Below, piece after piece: positions 44,222-53,744 of a stretch of DNA of 64,000 nucleotides; positions within the stretch are counted from its first letter, which is position 1; every line of letters begins with the position of its first letter. The stretch is from UBA7960 sp964624065 (GTDB lineage Bacteria; Bacteroidota; Bacteroidia; Bacteroidales; UBA7960), in assembly GCA_964624065.1 (NCBI GenBank), contig CAZUWF010000009.1, positions 1 to 64,000 on the forward strand. Direction: 5' to 3'. The position numbers and the translations under genes are program-made. The notes under the pieces were generated by a model. It made no database searches and was not told the origin of the DNA. It was given only the letters and a program-made list of their open reading frames with translations.

Positions 44222-44261
44222 CGAATTTAGTTAAAAAAGGCTAACATAAAGGTTTGTCAGT

Positions 44262-46052
44262 TTAGAATAATGTATCAAGCCCCAGTTCGTTGTACAAGTT
44301 TTTTAATTGAGCATTTTTTTGTATTAACTTCTCGAGCTTTTCTTTGGGATCCAGGGGTTTTTTCTGGTTTTTTACCTCTACCAGTTCAGTGAACAATTGC
44401 ACCTGGTAATTGCTGAGCCTGTTCCTGAGGAATTCCAGAAGTTCGGGCTTCTTTTCAAAAATTATTGTCTCCTGAATGGCATTGTCAACCTTAAGCCTTA
44501 TATTGCAATTCTCGTCAATGGTTGGTTGATAGGTGGTTAAGGCTGCGAAAAGGCTTAGGCTTTGATCTTGATAAATCTTTCCCATTTCTGACCAAACCTC
44601 ATTGAATTTTGACTCGTTGATGGACTCGTTGGGTAGGTTTTCGGAACTAACCTGGGTTTCTTCAATAAAATTTTCATCCTCATCCTCAGTACTATGTATC
44701 TTCAAGCTTATTGGCTTGAAAGGCTTTCTTGCCACAGATTTTTTTTCTTCGATTACAGGTTCCAATGCCTCGTTAGTGGAGACCTCTTCTTTTTTTGCAG
44801 GTTCGTGAAAATGAGGCAGGGGAGTAGTTACCTCTTTTTTAACTTCAGGGGCTAGTTTTCGGGTGCTTGGCGTTTCTTCTACCGTGAAACCTCTGGCTCC
44901 AAATCCTTTGTCAGGGTTTACCAAGTTGGTTTTGGGCGGGATTAGTTCAGGTTTTTTTTTTTTTACGAGGCCTGCCATCTGAAGCAAGGTCAACTCCATA
45001 GTCAGACGCTTGTTATTACTCTCCTTGTAGGTCAGTTCGGCTCTGGAGTTCAAATCAAGGGCTCCTAGCAAGAAATCGGCTTCGCAAGCCTTGGCCTGGA
45101 TGAGGTATTTTTCCCTCACATCGTTGCTTACTTCAATTAGCCCAAGGGTTGCAGGAGTCTTGGCCAAGAGCAAGTTTCGAAGGTGCTCGCCAAATCCGGT
45201 AAGGAATTCTGAGCCCTCGAAACCTTTAAATATTATGTCATTCAACAATAGCAATACCTCCGATGTTTTCTCCTCCAAAACGTAATCGGTAATTTTAAAA
45301 TAATAATCGTAATCAAGCACGTTGAGGTTTTCGATCACGTGCTTGTAGGAGAGCTCGTTGCCCGAAAAGCTTACCATTTGGTCGAAGATAGAAAGGGAAT
45401 CGCGCAAAGCTCCGTCAGCTTTTTGAGCAATAATCCTCAATGCGTTTGGGTCGGCATTTACACCTTCCTTTTGGGCAACGTATTGAAGGTGCGTGGCAAT
45501 ATCGTCAACGGTAATTCGAGCGAAGTCAAAAATCTGGCATCTTGAGAGTATCGTGGGAATTATCTTGTGTTTCTCGGTGGTTGCCAATATGAACTTAGCA
45601 TATGCCGGAGGCTCTTCTAGGGTCTTCAAAAAAGCGTTGAATGCCTGAGAAGATAACATATGAACCTCATCGATGATGTAAACCTTGTACTTGCCAATTT
45701 GGGGAGGGATGCGCACGGCATCAACCAAATGTCGAATGTTATCAACCGAATTGTTTGATGCGGCATCAATCTCGTGGACGTTGAAAGCACTGGATTCGTT
45801 GAACGCCTTGCAAGGTTCGCACTGGTTACAAGCCTCCACTTTCTCGGTAAGGTTTTGGCAATTGATGGTTTTGGCCATTATTCGTGCACAAGTGGTCTTA
45901 CCAACACCCCTAGGGCCGGTAAAAATAAATGCCTGCGCAATGTTATTGTGGCGAATGGCATTCTTGAGAGTGTTGGTAATAGATTTCTGACCAACTACTG
46001 TATCAAAGGTGGCAGGTCGGTATTTGCGGGCCGATACCAAAAATCCGTTCAT
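44262..46052 (-). CDS. dnaX: DNA polymerase III subunit gamma/tau
   Basis: 596 residues from ATG 46052. The frame is open to 46205, but that start lies upstream of the promoter box at 46081. The AAA+ clamp-loader module has FTGPRGVGKTTCARIMAK (Walker A), a zinc-binding cysteine cluster CNQCEPC, Walker B IIDEVHMLS and sensor 1 TTEKHKIIPTILSRCQIFDF. A variable tau region with Pro/Glu-rich linker (about 370-480) and a C-terminal polymerase-binding part follow. It loads the sliding clamp. No frameshift signal for a separate gamma form was evident to me. Confidence 0.95.
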   Translation of the reverse strand: MNGFLVSARKYRPATFDTVVGQKSITNTLKNAIRHNNIAQAFIFTGPRGVGKTTCARIMAKTINCQNLTEKVEACNQCEPCKAFNESSAFNVHEIDAASNNSVDNIRHLVDAVRIPPQIGKYKVYIIDEVHMLSSQAFNAFLKTLEEPPAYAKFILATTEKHKIIPTILSRCQIFDFARITVDDIATHLQYVAQKEGVNADPNALRIIAQKADGALRDSLSIFDQMVSFSGNELSYKHVIENLNVLDYDYYFKITDYVLEEKTSEVLLLLNDIIFKGFEGSEFLTGFGEHLRNLLLAKTPATLGLIEVSNDVREKYLIQAKACEADFLLGALDLNSRAELTYKESNNKRLTMELTLLQMAGLVKKKKPELIPPKTNLVNPDKGFGARGFTVEETPSTRKLAPEVKKEVTTPLPHFHEPAKKEEVSTNEALEPVIEEKKSVARKPFKPISLKIHSTEDEDENFIEETQVSSENLPNESINESKFNEVWSEMGKIYQDQSLSLFAALTTYQPTIDENCNIRLKVDNAIQETIIFEKKPELLEFLRNRLSNYQVQLFTELVEVKNQKKPLDPKEKLEKLIQKNAQLKNLYNELGLDTLF

Positions 46053-46080
46053 AAAATTAGGCTTGTTAAGTCTCGTGGGG

Positions 46081-46110
46081 CAAAAGTATAGAAAAAAGTC
46101 AAAAGACAAA
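46081..46110 (-). promoter_or_regulatory. Promoter of dnaX
   Basis: On the minus strand TTTG (46110-46107) and TACTTTTG (46088-46081) are separated by 18 nt. Leader to ATG 46052 about 25 nt. Confidence 0.6.
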
Positions 46111-46383
46111 AGCCTAACCGCAAAAGAAAAGCAGCGAAGTGTGAACAGCTTATAGTTAAAGATTAAGAACCAAGAAAAAAATTTGTACCAAAGCTCAAGG
46201 TTCATTGTTTCCCCCGGGCGAAAATAAAAAGGCCGGCAAAGGTATGAAAACGATTTATATCATCAAATGGTGGCCAAGCCTAACAATTATTAGTGCATTT
46301 CCAAGCAATTACCACTGCATATCCAAATGCCTAATTCTGACGGCAACTCAACAAATCACCTTCTTAACATCCCAAACTTCAAT

Positions 46384-46391
46384 TATCTTTG
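46384..46391 (+). promoter_or_regulatory. -7 promoter box of the EamA permease gene, short leader
   Basis: TATCTTTG at 46384-46391 ends 10 nt before ATG 46402, giving a leader of only a few bases. No -33 element is clear. Confidence 0.45.
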
Positions 46392-46401
46392 CACCCATTT
46401 T

Positions 46402-47352
46402 ATGAAACGAATGGTTAAAGAAGGAAAACCCGCGCTTGTTGATTGGCTTGTATTATTTGCCCTTATGGTAGTTTGGGGTAGCAGTTTCATTTTAATAAAG
46501 AAGGGTTTGGTCTCCTTCGACCCAATGCAGTTGGGCGCGTTGCGAATCTCCATTTCATTCGGGTTCCTCTTGCCGTTGGCAATAAGCAAGATAAGGCGAG
46601 TTCCATTGAACCAGCTGAAGTATTTTGCGATTTCTGCAATAATCGGTAGTGGGCTGCCTCCGTTTTTGTTTGCCATAGCGCAATCAAACATAGACAGCTA
46701 CTTAGCCGGGGTTTTGAACTCCCCAACGCCACTATTCACTTTGATAATTGGGGCGTTGTTTTTTTCGGTAAGGGCTAGGTTGATAAATGTCATTGGTGTA
46801 ATTGTAGGGTTGATCGGTGCCATTGGCCTTCTCACGGCTGTAAATTATGCCAATGGCGGTGGCAATGCCATATTTGGGCTTTTGGTAGTGCTGGCCACAA
46901 TTTTCTACGCCACCAACATCAATTTCATAAAGAAATTCTTGGCTAAGTTCGATTCGGTAACCATCACCTCCGTTTCTTTCACAATAATTGGTGTGCCCGC
47001 TACCATTTACCTTTTTTGTGGAACGGGATTTCTCTCCACGCTGCAGTCGCATCCCGAAAGCTACAGGAGTCTTTTTTACGTTGCCCTTTTGTCAATCTTC
47101 GGAACGGCTATTAGCATGATTGCATTCAATTGGCTCATAAAAAGGGTTTCGGCCCTTTTTGCTTCCACGGTTACTTACATGATGCCGATAGTAAGCATTG
47201 CCTGGGGATTTGTTGATGGGGAAAGTTTCTTTTTGGTTTATGTTTTGTGGATACTACTTATTTTGTTTGGGGTCTTTATGTCTAACGCACCGGCGTCTTT
47301 ATGGACCAAGATTTGGGAAAAAGGCTCAGGTTGGCTGTTGCGGGTGAAATAG
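46402..47352 (+). CDS. EamA/DMT-family transporter
   Basis: 316 residues from ATG 46402; the frame extends up to 46327 but the promoter box at 46384 excludes that. Two EamA repeats of five helices each make ten transmembrane segments: the first begins VDWLVLFALMVVWGSSFILIKKGL (hallmark WGSSF), the second is about 155-300 and ends SALFASTVTYMMPIVSIAWGFVDGE, the second-repeat hallmark. Such permeases export amino acids or other metabolites. The substrate is not predictable. It is monocistronic. Confidence 0.9.
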   Translation: MKRMVKEGKPALVDWLVLFALMVVWGSSFILIKKGLVSFDPMQLGALRISISFGFLLPLAISKIRRVPLNQLKYFAISAIIGSGLPPFLFAIAQSNIDSYLAGVLNSPTPLFTLIIGALFFSVRARLINVIGVIVGLIGAIGLLTAVNYANGGGNAIFGLLVVLATIFYATNINFIKKFLAKFDSVTITSVSFTIIGVPATIYLFCGTGFLSTLQSHPESYRSLFYVALLSIFGTAISMIAFNWLIKRVSALFASTVTYMMPIVSIAWGFVDGESFFLVYVLWILLILFGVFMSNAPASLWTKIWEKGSGWLLRVK

Positions 47353-47453
47353 TTTACGGGATGTATTGATTGCTAAATGTCTTCGAAAATTTGTTTTCCA
47401 ATGATCATTTCTAGGCAAGTTAGTATTACCATAAAAAAGTTTTACCAAACAAG

Positions 47454-47483
47454 TTGCTGGTAAATAAAAAGTTTGTATCTTTG
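47454..47483 (+). promoter_or_regulatory. Promoter of rplU-rpmA
   Basis: TTG at 47454-47456 and TATCTTTG at 47476-47483 are 19 nt apart, a full consensus promoter. Confidence 0.7.
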
Positions 47484-47519
47484 CACCCCGTTATTAGAAA
47501 ACCATTTAAAGCATTAAAA

Positions 47520-47831
47520 ATGTACGCAATAGTAGAGATAGGTGGGCAGCAGTTCAAGATTGCCAAGGATCAAAAGCTTTACGTTAACCTTGTAAATCAA
47601 GAAGAAGGAGCCGAGCTTGAGTTTGATAGAGTTTACCTAGTGGCCGATGGCGACAACGTGAGGGTTGGAACCCCTGTGGTTGACAGCGCAAAGGTTAAGG
47701 CCAAGGTTTTGGCTCATGTTAAAGCCGACAAAATTCTTGTATTTAAGAAGAAAAGGAGGAAGGGTTATCAAAAAATGAATGGACACCGCCAGCCCCTCAC
47801 TCAAATTCAAATAAACGAGATAGTTGCATAA
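47520..47831 (+). CDS. rplU: 50S ribosomal protein L21
   Basis: 103 residues from ATG 47520; the open frame begins at a TTG inside the promoter, so the shorter start is right. The L21 pattern YAIVEIGGQQFKIAKDQKL and the terminal KRRKGYQKMNGHRQPLTQIQI are clear. L21 binds 23S rRNA domain VI with L20. rpmA follows by 35 nt. Confidence 0.97.
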   Translation: MYAIVEIGGQQFKIAKDQKLYVNLVNQEEGAELEFDRVYLVADGDNVRVGTPVVDSAKVKAKVLAHVKADKILVFKKKRRKGYQKMNGHRQPLTQIQINEIVA

Positions 47832-47866
47832 TCTCTTAGTAACGAAACCAGAAAAAATAAAATATT

Positions 47867-48130
47867 ATGGCACACAAGAAAGGGGTAGGTAGCTCCAAGA
47901 ACGGTCGCGAGTCGCACAGTAAGCGCCTTGGTGTGAAAATTTTTGGCGGGCAGGATGCAATTGCCGGAAACATTATTGTAAGGCAAAGAGGAACCAAGCA
48001 CAACCCCGGCAACAATGTGGGTATTGGCAAGGATCACACTTTGTATGCACTCACCGACGGAAAGGTTCTTTTTACCAAAAAAGCCAATAACAAGTCATTC
48101 GTATCAGTTGAGCCCACCACAGCCGTGTAG
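47867..48130 (+). CDS. rpmA: 50S ribosomal protein L27
   Basis: 87 residues starting MAHKKGVGSSKNGRESHSKRLG, the normal Gram-negative N-terminus, without the cleaved extension seen in Firmicutes. FGGQDAIAGNIIVRQRGTKH and NNVGIGKDHTLYAL follow. L27's N-terminal tail reaches the peptidyl-transferase centre. A terminator follows 20 nt downstream. Confidence 0.98.
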   Translation: MAHKKGVGSSKNGRESHSKRLGVKIFGGQDAIAGNIIVRQRGTKHNPGNNVGIGKDHTLYALTDGKVLFTKKANNKSFVSVEPTTAV

Positions 48131-48150
48131 GCTTCAATCCTATTTGAAGA

Positions 48151-48182
48151 AGGGCTGTCAAAAAATTTGGCAGCCCTTTTTT
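48151..48182 (+). terminator. Rho-independent terminator of rplU-rpmA
   Basis: AGGGCTG and CAGCCCT form the stem with inner T/A pairs (one mismatch), followed by a T-run. Confidence 0.8.
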
Positions 48183-48243
48183 AATCCAAGCTTCTAAACC
48201 CTGTTTACCCCAACAAGCCGACAACTTAATAAACTTTTCTTCT

Positions 48244-48251
48244 TAATTTTG
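48244..48251 (+). promoter_or_regulatory. -7 promoter box of serS
   Basis: TAATTTTG ends 26 nt before the ATG at 48278. The -33 element is unclear. Confidence 0.45.
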
Positions 48252-48277
48252 ACCTTGCAACAACAATCCGATCAACA

Positions 48278-49549
48278 ATGTTAGAAATAAACCTAATCCG
48301 AAACCACCCTGCCGAAATAATAGAAAGGCTCGAGGTGAAAAATATGGATGCCAACCAAACAGTCCGGCTCATCCTTGACCTCGACACCCAGCGTAGGCAA
48401 ACTCAAAAACAACTCGACGACACCTTGGCAGAGGGCAATCGCTTGGCACGGGAAATAGGAACCCTATACAAGGTGGGCAAGCCACAGGAAGCCAATTTGC
48501 TGAAAACCCAAACCGCCGAACTTAAGAATGCATCCAAAAATTTGCAAGACTTGTTGGACCAACTTACAAAGGATCAGGATGATTTACTGGTTACATTACC
48601 CAACATACCCAGCAAAATGGTGCCCAGGGGAAGGGGAGCCGACGACAACGTGGTTGTTAGCTCCCAGGGCGATATTCCGCTTCTTGATCCTAGCGCCGTT
48701 CCACACTGGGACCTTGCCAAGAAATACGACATAATTGATTTTGATTGCGGCACAAAGGTTACAGGTGCTGGCTTCCCTGTTTACAAGGGAAAAGGTGCTA
48801 GGCTTCAGAGGGCTCTTATTTCGTTTTTCCTCGATAATGCTGTGGAGGCGGGCTACCTCGAATACCAGCCCCCCTTGGTCGTAAACGAGGATTCGGCCTT
48901 CGCAACCGGTCAGTTGCCCGACAAGGAAGGACAAATGTACCACGTTCAGTCGGATAACCTGTTCCTTATCCCAACCGCGGAGGTTCCGGTTACCAACTTC
49001 TTTAGGGAAATGATAATTCAAGCCAACGAGTTGCCAATTAAATGCACCGCATATTCTGCATGTTTCAGGAGAGAGGCTGGTAGTTATGGAAAGGATGTGA
49101 GGGGATTAAACCGCTTGCATCAATTCGACAAGGTTGAAATTGTTCAGGTAACACGTCAGGAAGACAGTTATGCGGCTCTTGAAAATATGGTGGAGCACGT
49201 AACTCAGGTCTTGCGCAAACTCGAACTGCCTTTCAGGGTTTTGAGGCTTTGTGGAGGCGATATGAGTTTCGCGTCGGCCTTAACCTATGATTTCGAGGTG
49301 TTTTCTGCGGCCCAGCAACGGTGGTTGGAGGTAAGCTCAGTTTCGAATTTCGAAACGTTTCAGTCAAACCGAATGAAACTCCGCTACCGTGGCGATGATG
49401 GAAAACCCGTTTTGGCCCACACCCTCAACGGGAGCGCCCTCGCGTTACCCAGAATTGTGGCAGCACTTTTGGAAAATAACCAAACCGCTCAAGGAATAAA
49501 AATCCCCAAGGTCTTACAACAATATACAGGCTTTGAGGTTATAGGATAA
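48278..49549 (+). CDS. serS: Serine-tRNA ligase
   Basis: 423 residues. An N-terminal coiled-coil arm that binds the tRNA long variable arm (about 25-105) precedes a class II aminoacyl-tRNA synthetase core: motif 2 FRREAGSYGKDVRGLNRLHQFDKVE and motif 3 with LNGSALALPRIVAALLENNQ. It charges tRNA-Ser and also tRNA-Sec if present. ATG 48278 agrees with the family N-terminus LEINLIRNHPAEI. It is monocistronic. Confidence 0.97.
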   Translation: MLEINLIRNHPAEIIERLEVKNMDANQTVRLILDLDTQRRQTQKQLDDTLAEGNRLAREIGTLYKVGKPQEANLLKTQTAELKNASKNLQDLLDQLTKDQDDLLVTLPNIPSKMVPRGRGADDNVVVSSQGDIPLLDPSAVPHWDLAKKYDIIDFDCGTKVTGAGFPVYKGKGARLQRALISFFLDNAVEAGYLEYQPPLVVNEDSAFATGQLPDKEGQMYHVQSDNLFLIPTAEVPVTNFFREMIIQANELPIKCTAYSACFRREAGSYGKDVRGLNRLHQFDKVEIVQVTRQEDSYAALENMVEHVTQVLRKLELPFRVLRLCGGDMSFASALTYDFEVFSAAQQRWLEVSSVSNFETFQSNRMKLRYRGDDGKPVLAHTLNGSALALPRIVAALLENNQTAQGIKIPKVLQQYTGFEVIG

Positions 49550-49713
49550 AATGAGGTTGGCCATTCTTCAACGCTATTGTGCTTCTTCGGCGCAATTTTT
49601 TTATGTTGCAAAGGGTTGTACGGTAACCCTACCCGTGGAAATTGGAAGTTGAAGGGTGGCTTTACCCACAGCTTTACCAGGTAATTTTATAACTTGGGTT
49701 TATACTAACTGAA

Positions 49714-51522
49714 ATGAAAAGCTTGGTTGTTGCTATTGTAATACTATTGCCATTTATTTCTTTCTCCCAAGGTAGCACCGATGCCATTGTGGCCGCTCAA
49801 TACTTTAGGCAAGGCGATTACCAAAAGGCTTCGGCCATTTACGAGAAGCTTGTACAAGTAGACCTTACACCCGTTGTTTACCAAAACTACCTTGAGTGCC
49901 TTTTCCACCTCAGGGAGTTTGGCAAGGCCGAACGGTTGGCGAAAAATCGGGCTAGGTCTTTACCAAGCGACATTTCTTACCAGGTGGATCTTGGTTGGAT
50001 TTTGGATAGATGGGGTAAACCCCGAGAGGCTCAAAGGCAGTTTACCGAATTAATCTCATCAATTAAAGCTGATCCCGACCAGGTTGAATCATTGGCTGCC
50101 GCATTACGAAGTCGCAATTACCTTGACCTGTCACTCGAGGCTTACCAGAAAGGCAGGAAACTGCTGGGCGATAGACACTCCCTCCACTTCAGCATTGCCG
50201 ATCTTCACAACCAACGTCGGGACTTCTCATCCATGATGAACGAATACATCGATTACCTCGAATTTGACAAGTCCTCAATGTCGAAAGTGCAGGGAGTGCT
50301 TCAGGACGTAATTGCCATAGATCCCAACTTTGAGAAAAATGACGCCCTCCGTACCGTATTGCTTGGCCGAACCCAACGCCATCCCTCCAATCTAATGTAC
50401 ACTCACATGTTACTATGGCTAACCATTCAGCAGAAGGATTTCAGGTTGGCTTTTACTCAGGCGCGAGCCATAGACAGGAGACTTAGGCAAGAAGGAGAGT
50501 TGGTGGTGAACGTGGCCATTTTGGCAACCTCCAACGAGGAGTATGACGTTGCCGCCGATGCCTATAGGTATCTTCTTGAAAAGGGTACTAGCTCGGCTTA
50601 CTACCTTGATGCAAAAATTGGATTGTTAACCGTTAGGTTCAAGCAGGCCACCGCTGGATATCAGATGGTCAGAAAAGATCTGGTTGAAGTGGAAAAGGAA
50701 TACCTAAAAGCCTTGGAGGAGTTTGGGACTAGTGTTCAAACCGTCGGCCTGGTCCGAAATTTGGCAAACCTTCAAGCCTTTTACCTTGGAAACTCGCAAG
50801 GAGCAATCGACTTACTTGAGAAGACACTCCTTTTACCCGGAATGAATCAACTTACCCTGGCGGAGTGCAGGATCGAACTTGCTGACATCCTCCTGTTGGC
50901 AGGACAAGTTTGGGATGCCACCCTCCTTTACTCACAAGTTTACAAGCTACTCAGGGACCATCCCTTGGCTCACGAGGCCAAGTTCAAGAATGCCAGGTTG
51001 TCTTTCTACATTGGGGAGTTTGATTGGGCCAAGGCTCAATTGGACGTATTAAAGGCGGGTACCTCAAGGCTTATTGCCAACGACGCCATAAAGCTTTCAT
51101 TAAAGATTCAGGATAATATTGGCGAACACCAGGTAACCGAACCATTGCAAATGTACGCTCGGGCCGAAATGCTGGCATTCATGAATAGGTTTGACGAGGC
51201 AACCAACCTCCTTGACTCAGTTACCATCCTTTTTCCAACCCACCAAATTGCTGATGATGTTTTAATTGCCCGAGCTGAAATTAAAATTTCGCAGGGTTTT
51301 TATCGAGAGGCGGACGAGTTGTTGGCCCTGATTGTGAAAAACCATCCGCGCGGATTGTTGGCCGATGAGGCTCTTTTCAAAAGGGCAGAGCTTCATGAAA
51401 GGGTTTTTTTGGATAATGAGATGGCCCGCGAACTTTATCTTCAGCTTATTCAATCCTATCCAGGCAGCCTATATAGCGTTACTGCTCGTAACAGGTGGAG
51501 ATATTTAAGGGAATCGTCATAA
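49714..51522 (+). CDS. Exported tetratricopeptide-repeat protein
   Basis: 602 residues. A signal peptide (about 4-19, cleavage after SFSQG) leads to many helical TPR-like repeats (for example YFRQGDYQKASAIYEKLV, CLFHLREFGKAERLAK, and FYREADELLALIVKNHPRGL near the end). TPR arrays are protein-binding scaffolds; this one would act in the periplasm or at the outer membrane, where Bacteroidota use them in lipoprotein or gliding assemblies. Its stop is 6 nt before rsmA, so the two genes are co-transcribed. Partner unknown. Confidence 0.85.
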   Translation: MKSLVVAIVILLPFISFSQGSTDAIVAAQYFRQGDYQKASAIYEKLVQVDLTPVVYQNYLECLFHLREFGKAERLAKNRARSLPSDISYQVDLGWILDRWGKPREAQRQFTELISSIKADPDQVESLAAALRSRNYLDLSLEAYQKGRKLLGDRHSLHFSIADLHNQRRDFSSMMNEYIDYLEFDKSSMSKVQGVLQDVIAIDPNFEKNDALRTVLLGRTQRHPSNLMYTHMLLWLTIQQKDFRLAFTQARAIDRRLRQEGELVVNVAILATSNEEYDVAADAYRYLLEKGTSSAYYLDAKIGLLTVRFKQATAGYQMVRKDLVEVEKEYLKALEEFGTSVQTVGLVRNLANLQAFYLGNSQGAIDLLEKTLLLPGMNQLTLAECRIELADILLLAGQVWDATLLYSQVYKLLRDHPLAHEAKFKNARLSFYIGEFDWAKAQLDVLKAGTSRLIANDAIKLSLKIQDNIGEHQVTEPLQMYARAEMLAFMNRFDEATNLLDSVTILFPTHQIADDVLIARAEIKISQGFYREADELLALIVKNHPRGLLADEALFKRAELHERVFLDNEMARELYLQLIQSYPGSLYSVTARNRWRYLRESS

Positions 51523-51528
51523 GTTAAC

Positions 51529-52299
51529 ATGAAGAAATCAGTCAGACCAAAGAAGTTTCTCGGACAACACTTCCTTTGCGACAATAACATTGCTCGCAAG
51601 ATAGTGAACTCCCTAACAACCTTTGGAAAATACGAACAAGTATTGGAAGTTGGCCCCGGCACGGGGGTGCTAACTAAATTCTTGCTGAAAGGTAATTTTG
51701 CTTGGAAGGGGGTGGAGTTGGATCGCGATTCAATTGCATACCTTAGAGATGAGTTCGCAGAAATTGGCGACAATTTATTGGAAGATGATTTCCTGAAAAT
51801 CGACCTTGAAAAGGTATCGGGGGCGAAGCCAATGGCCATAATTGGGAATTTTCCTTACAATATTTCCTCGCAAATTGTATTCAAGGTGCTTGAAAGCAGC
51901 CATTTGGTTCCTGAACTTGTCGGAATGTTTCAAAAAGAGGTGGCCATGCGCATTGCTGCGTCCCCAGGAAATAAGACATACGGAATCTTAAGCGTACTTA
52001 CCCAAGCCTTTTACCACGTTGAAATTCTTTTTGTGGTAGGCGAGCACGTTTTTGACCCACCCCCAAAGGTTAAGTCGGCTGTAATTAGGATGACACGCAA
52101 GGAAGAATCGCTACCTGTAAGCCCCAATAAACTTCGCGTTGTAGTTAAAACGGCATTCAACCAAAGAAGAAAAACCTTGAAGAACTCATTGAGGTGTTTA
52201 GATATTAACTGGGATGCTTTGCCTGCTGATTTTCAGAGCCTGCGGCCAGAGCGATTGACCTTGGAAGATTTTTTCGTTATTGCCAAAAATTGCAATTAG
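51529..52299 (+). CDS. rsmA: 16S rRNA (adenine-1518/1519-N6)-dimethyltransferase
   Basis: 256 residues. It dimethylates two adjacent adenines in helix 45 of 16S rRNA and acts as a late assembly checkpoint. Motifs are KKFLGQHFLCD (8-18), the SAM loop VGPGTGVLTK (41-50), the acidic E/D sugar-binding turn VELDRDS and the catalytic NFPY (107-110), where most relatives have NLPY. The C-terminal helical domain (about 195-256) has FNQRRKTLKNSLR. It follows the TPR gene by 6 nt and precedes the PP2C-like gene by 55 nt. Confidence 0.95.
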   Translation: MKKSVRPKKFLGQHFLCDNNIARKIVNSLTTFGKYEQVLEVGPGTGVLTKFLLKGNFAWKGVELDRDSIAYLRDEFAEIGDNLLEDDFLKIDLEKVSGAKPMAIIGNFPYNISSQIVFKVLESSHLVPELVGMFQKEVAMRIAASPGNKTYGILSVLTQAFYHVEILFVVGEHVFDPPPKVKSAVIRMTRKEESLPVSPNKLRVVVKTAFNQRRKTLKNSLRCLDINWDALPADFQSLRPERLTLEDFFVIAKNCN

Positions 52300-52354
52300 C
52301 TTTACTTTATGTTTTTTTCATACATTGCAAATTATTTGAAAATTTAGGCATTTG

Positions 52355-53728
52355 ATGCCGGAACCTCCAACCTACTCGAAAATGATTACCAAGAAACTTA
52401 AAAATTTTGAATACGCCGCTTTAGATGCATCCATTAAGGAAAGCAACCAAATCAACAATAGCAAGGTAACAACCTTCGATACCCCCAATGGATACGTTTT
52501 GTTGTCGGTGGTGGCCAGCGGAAACCCTGATGATGATATTTCAACCTCAAGTATTGTATGCGAGAGGATCAAGTATTACTTGGATAACGAAATCCTTGAC
52601 AATGCCGAAGAGTCTGTGTTCAATGCCTTGGGCTATACTAACGGGTACGTGTTTGAGTTGAAGCGGAAGAACAAATTGCCCGTTGATGCCAAGGCCAGCG
52701 TGGCGTTTGTTCTTGTTAAAAATCTAAAGGTTTACTTCGGGTGGATGGGCGATGCTTCGTTTTTGCTTTTCAACGGCAAGAGAGCATATTCGATGGGCTG
52801 GCCATTGGTGGATGTTCAGGAGCAAACCGCTGGTGATGAAATGGATTCGCAGGCAATATGTTACTTGGGCGCAAGGCAAATATCCAAACCTGCCGTTTGC
52901 GAACAGCCCTTGGTGCCAGTTGATGGCGATATTTTGGTGGCAGGAGCCGGCAAGGCTTGGGAAGCCATAAAACCAAAGGTTCTCAATGGAATTTTGGCCG
53001 ATTCAATGCCATTGCCTACAAAGGTTCAAAGACTTATGGGAATCGCGAGCGAAAATTCAACTGAAGAGCTCTCGGCTCTGCAGGCCATCACTTTCTACAA
53101 TCTTATAAATGCTGATCAGCCAATTATCGGGGAACCCACCGAACAGAAAAATGAAATTCAAACTCAAAACCGAGTTAAAGATGTAAAGGAACCCCTTAAC
53201 CCACCAATTGATAAGAAACCTTTGAAAAGAAAGATCATTGTTGCCGCTTGCCTACTTGCTGTTGCTTATATGTTTTACGACTTGTTTCTGAGGGATCCGG
53301 TGGGGGTAGCCTTTGCCCCAACCACTGAGGTAACTACTGAGGTTAACCAAGCCGAAGCCTCCAAACCCCAAGTTGTAGCTCCCGACATTAACTCGCATAA
53401 GGCAAAACCGACCCAATCATCTGAAAGGCCAACCCTTCCGGTAGATGTAAATTATACGGTAAAAAATGGGGATATCTGGTCAAATATTTACCTTGAGTTC
53501 GAAGTGTGTAGTTGGTTCATAAAAAACCACCCGCCAAATACTGGAAAGTTTGACAGGGAAGGAAATCCAGTTGCCGGGAAAACAATTGCCATTCCAGTAA
53601 AATATTCTGCAAAACAATCGCTCAATCCAAATTACTACACCGAGTTTTCGCTCGAAAAGCTGGGACGAACCTGTCAAAACGCCAACACCGAGCTCAGGGA
53701 AGCTTTCGAAAAAAAAGTGAAGAGGTAA
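52355..53728 (+). CDS. PP2C-like protein with a central membrane helix and LysM-like periplasmic domain
   Basis: 457 residues from ATG 52355 (ATG 52382 is also possible). The N-terminal region (about 15-250) reads like a PPM/PP2C phosphatase fold: TFDTPNGYVLLSVVASG in place of VaDGMGG, then VCERIKYYL, and YFGWMGDASFLLFNGK, which parallels the GDSR region. The metal-binding Asp of DGMGG is absent, so catalysis is doubtful. One transmembrane helix lies at about 293-311 (IIVAACLLAVAYMFYDLF). The outer part has a low-complexity linker and a LysM-like segment (about 367-425, YTVKNGDIWSNIYLEFEV). It may signal between cell wall and cytoplasm. I do not know a named family with this arrangement. Confidence 0.65.
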   Translation: MPEPPTYSKMITKKLKNFEYAALDASIKESNQINNSKVTTFDTPNGYVLLSVVASGNPDDDISTSSIVCERIKYYLDNEILDNAEESVFNALGYTNGYVFELKRKNKLPVDAKASVAFVLVKNLKVYFGWMGDASFLLFNGKRAYSMGWPLVDVQEQTAGDEMDSQAICYLGARQISKPAVCEQPLVPVDGDILVAGAGKAWEAIKPKVLNGILADSMPLPTKVQRLMGIASENSTEELSALQAITFYNLINADQPIIGEPTEQKNEIQTQNRVKDVKEPLNPPIDKKPLKRKIIVAACLLAVAYMFYDLFLRDPVGVAFAPTTEVTTEVNQAEASKPQVVAPDINSHKAKPTQSSERPTLPVDVNYTVKNGDIWSNIYLEFEVCSWFIKNHPPNTGKFDREGNPVAGKTIAIPVKYSAKQSLNPNYYTEFSLEKLGRTCQNANTELREAFEKKVKR

Positions 53729-53744
53729 TTGGAGCAAGGGTTGT

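Larger units (their letters stand above)
46053..46401. other. Divergent intergenic region between dnaX and the EamA gene
   Basis: 349 nt. It contains the dnaX promoter near its left end and the -7 box of the EamA gene at the right end. I see no further structured element. Confidence 0.35.
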
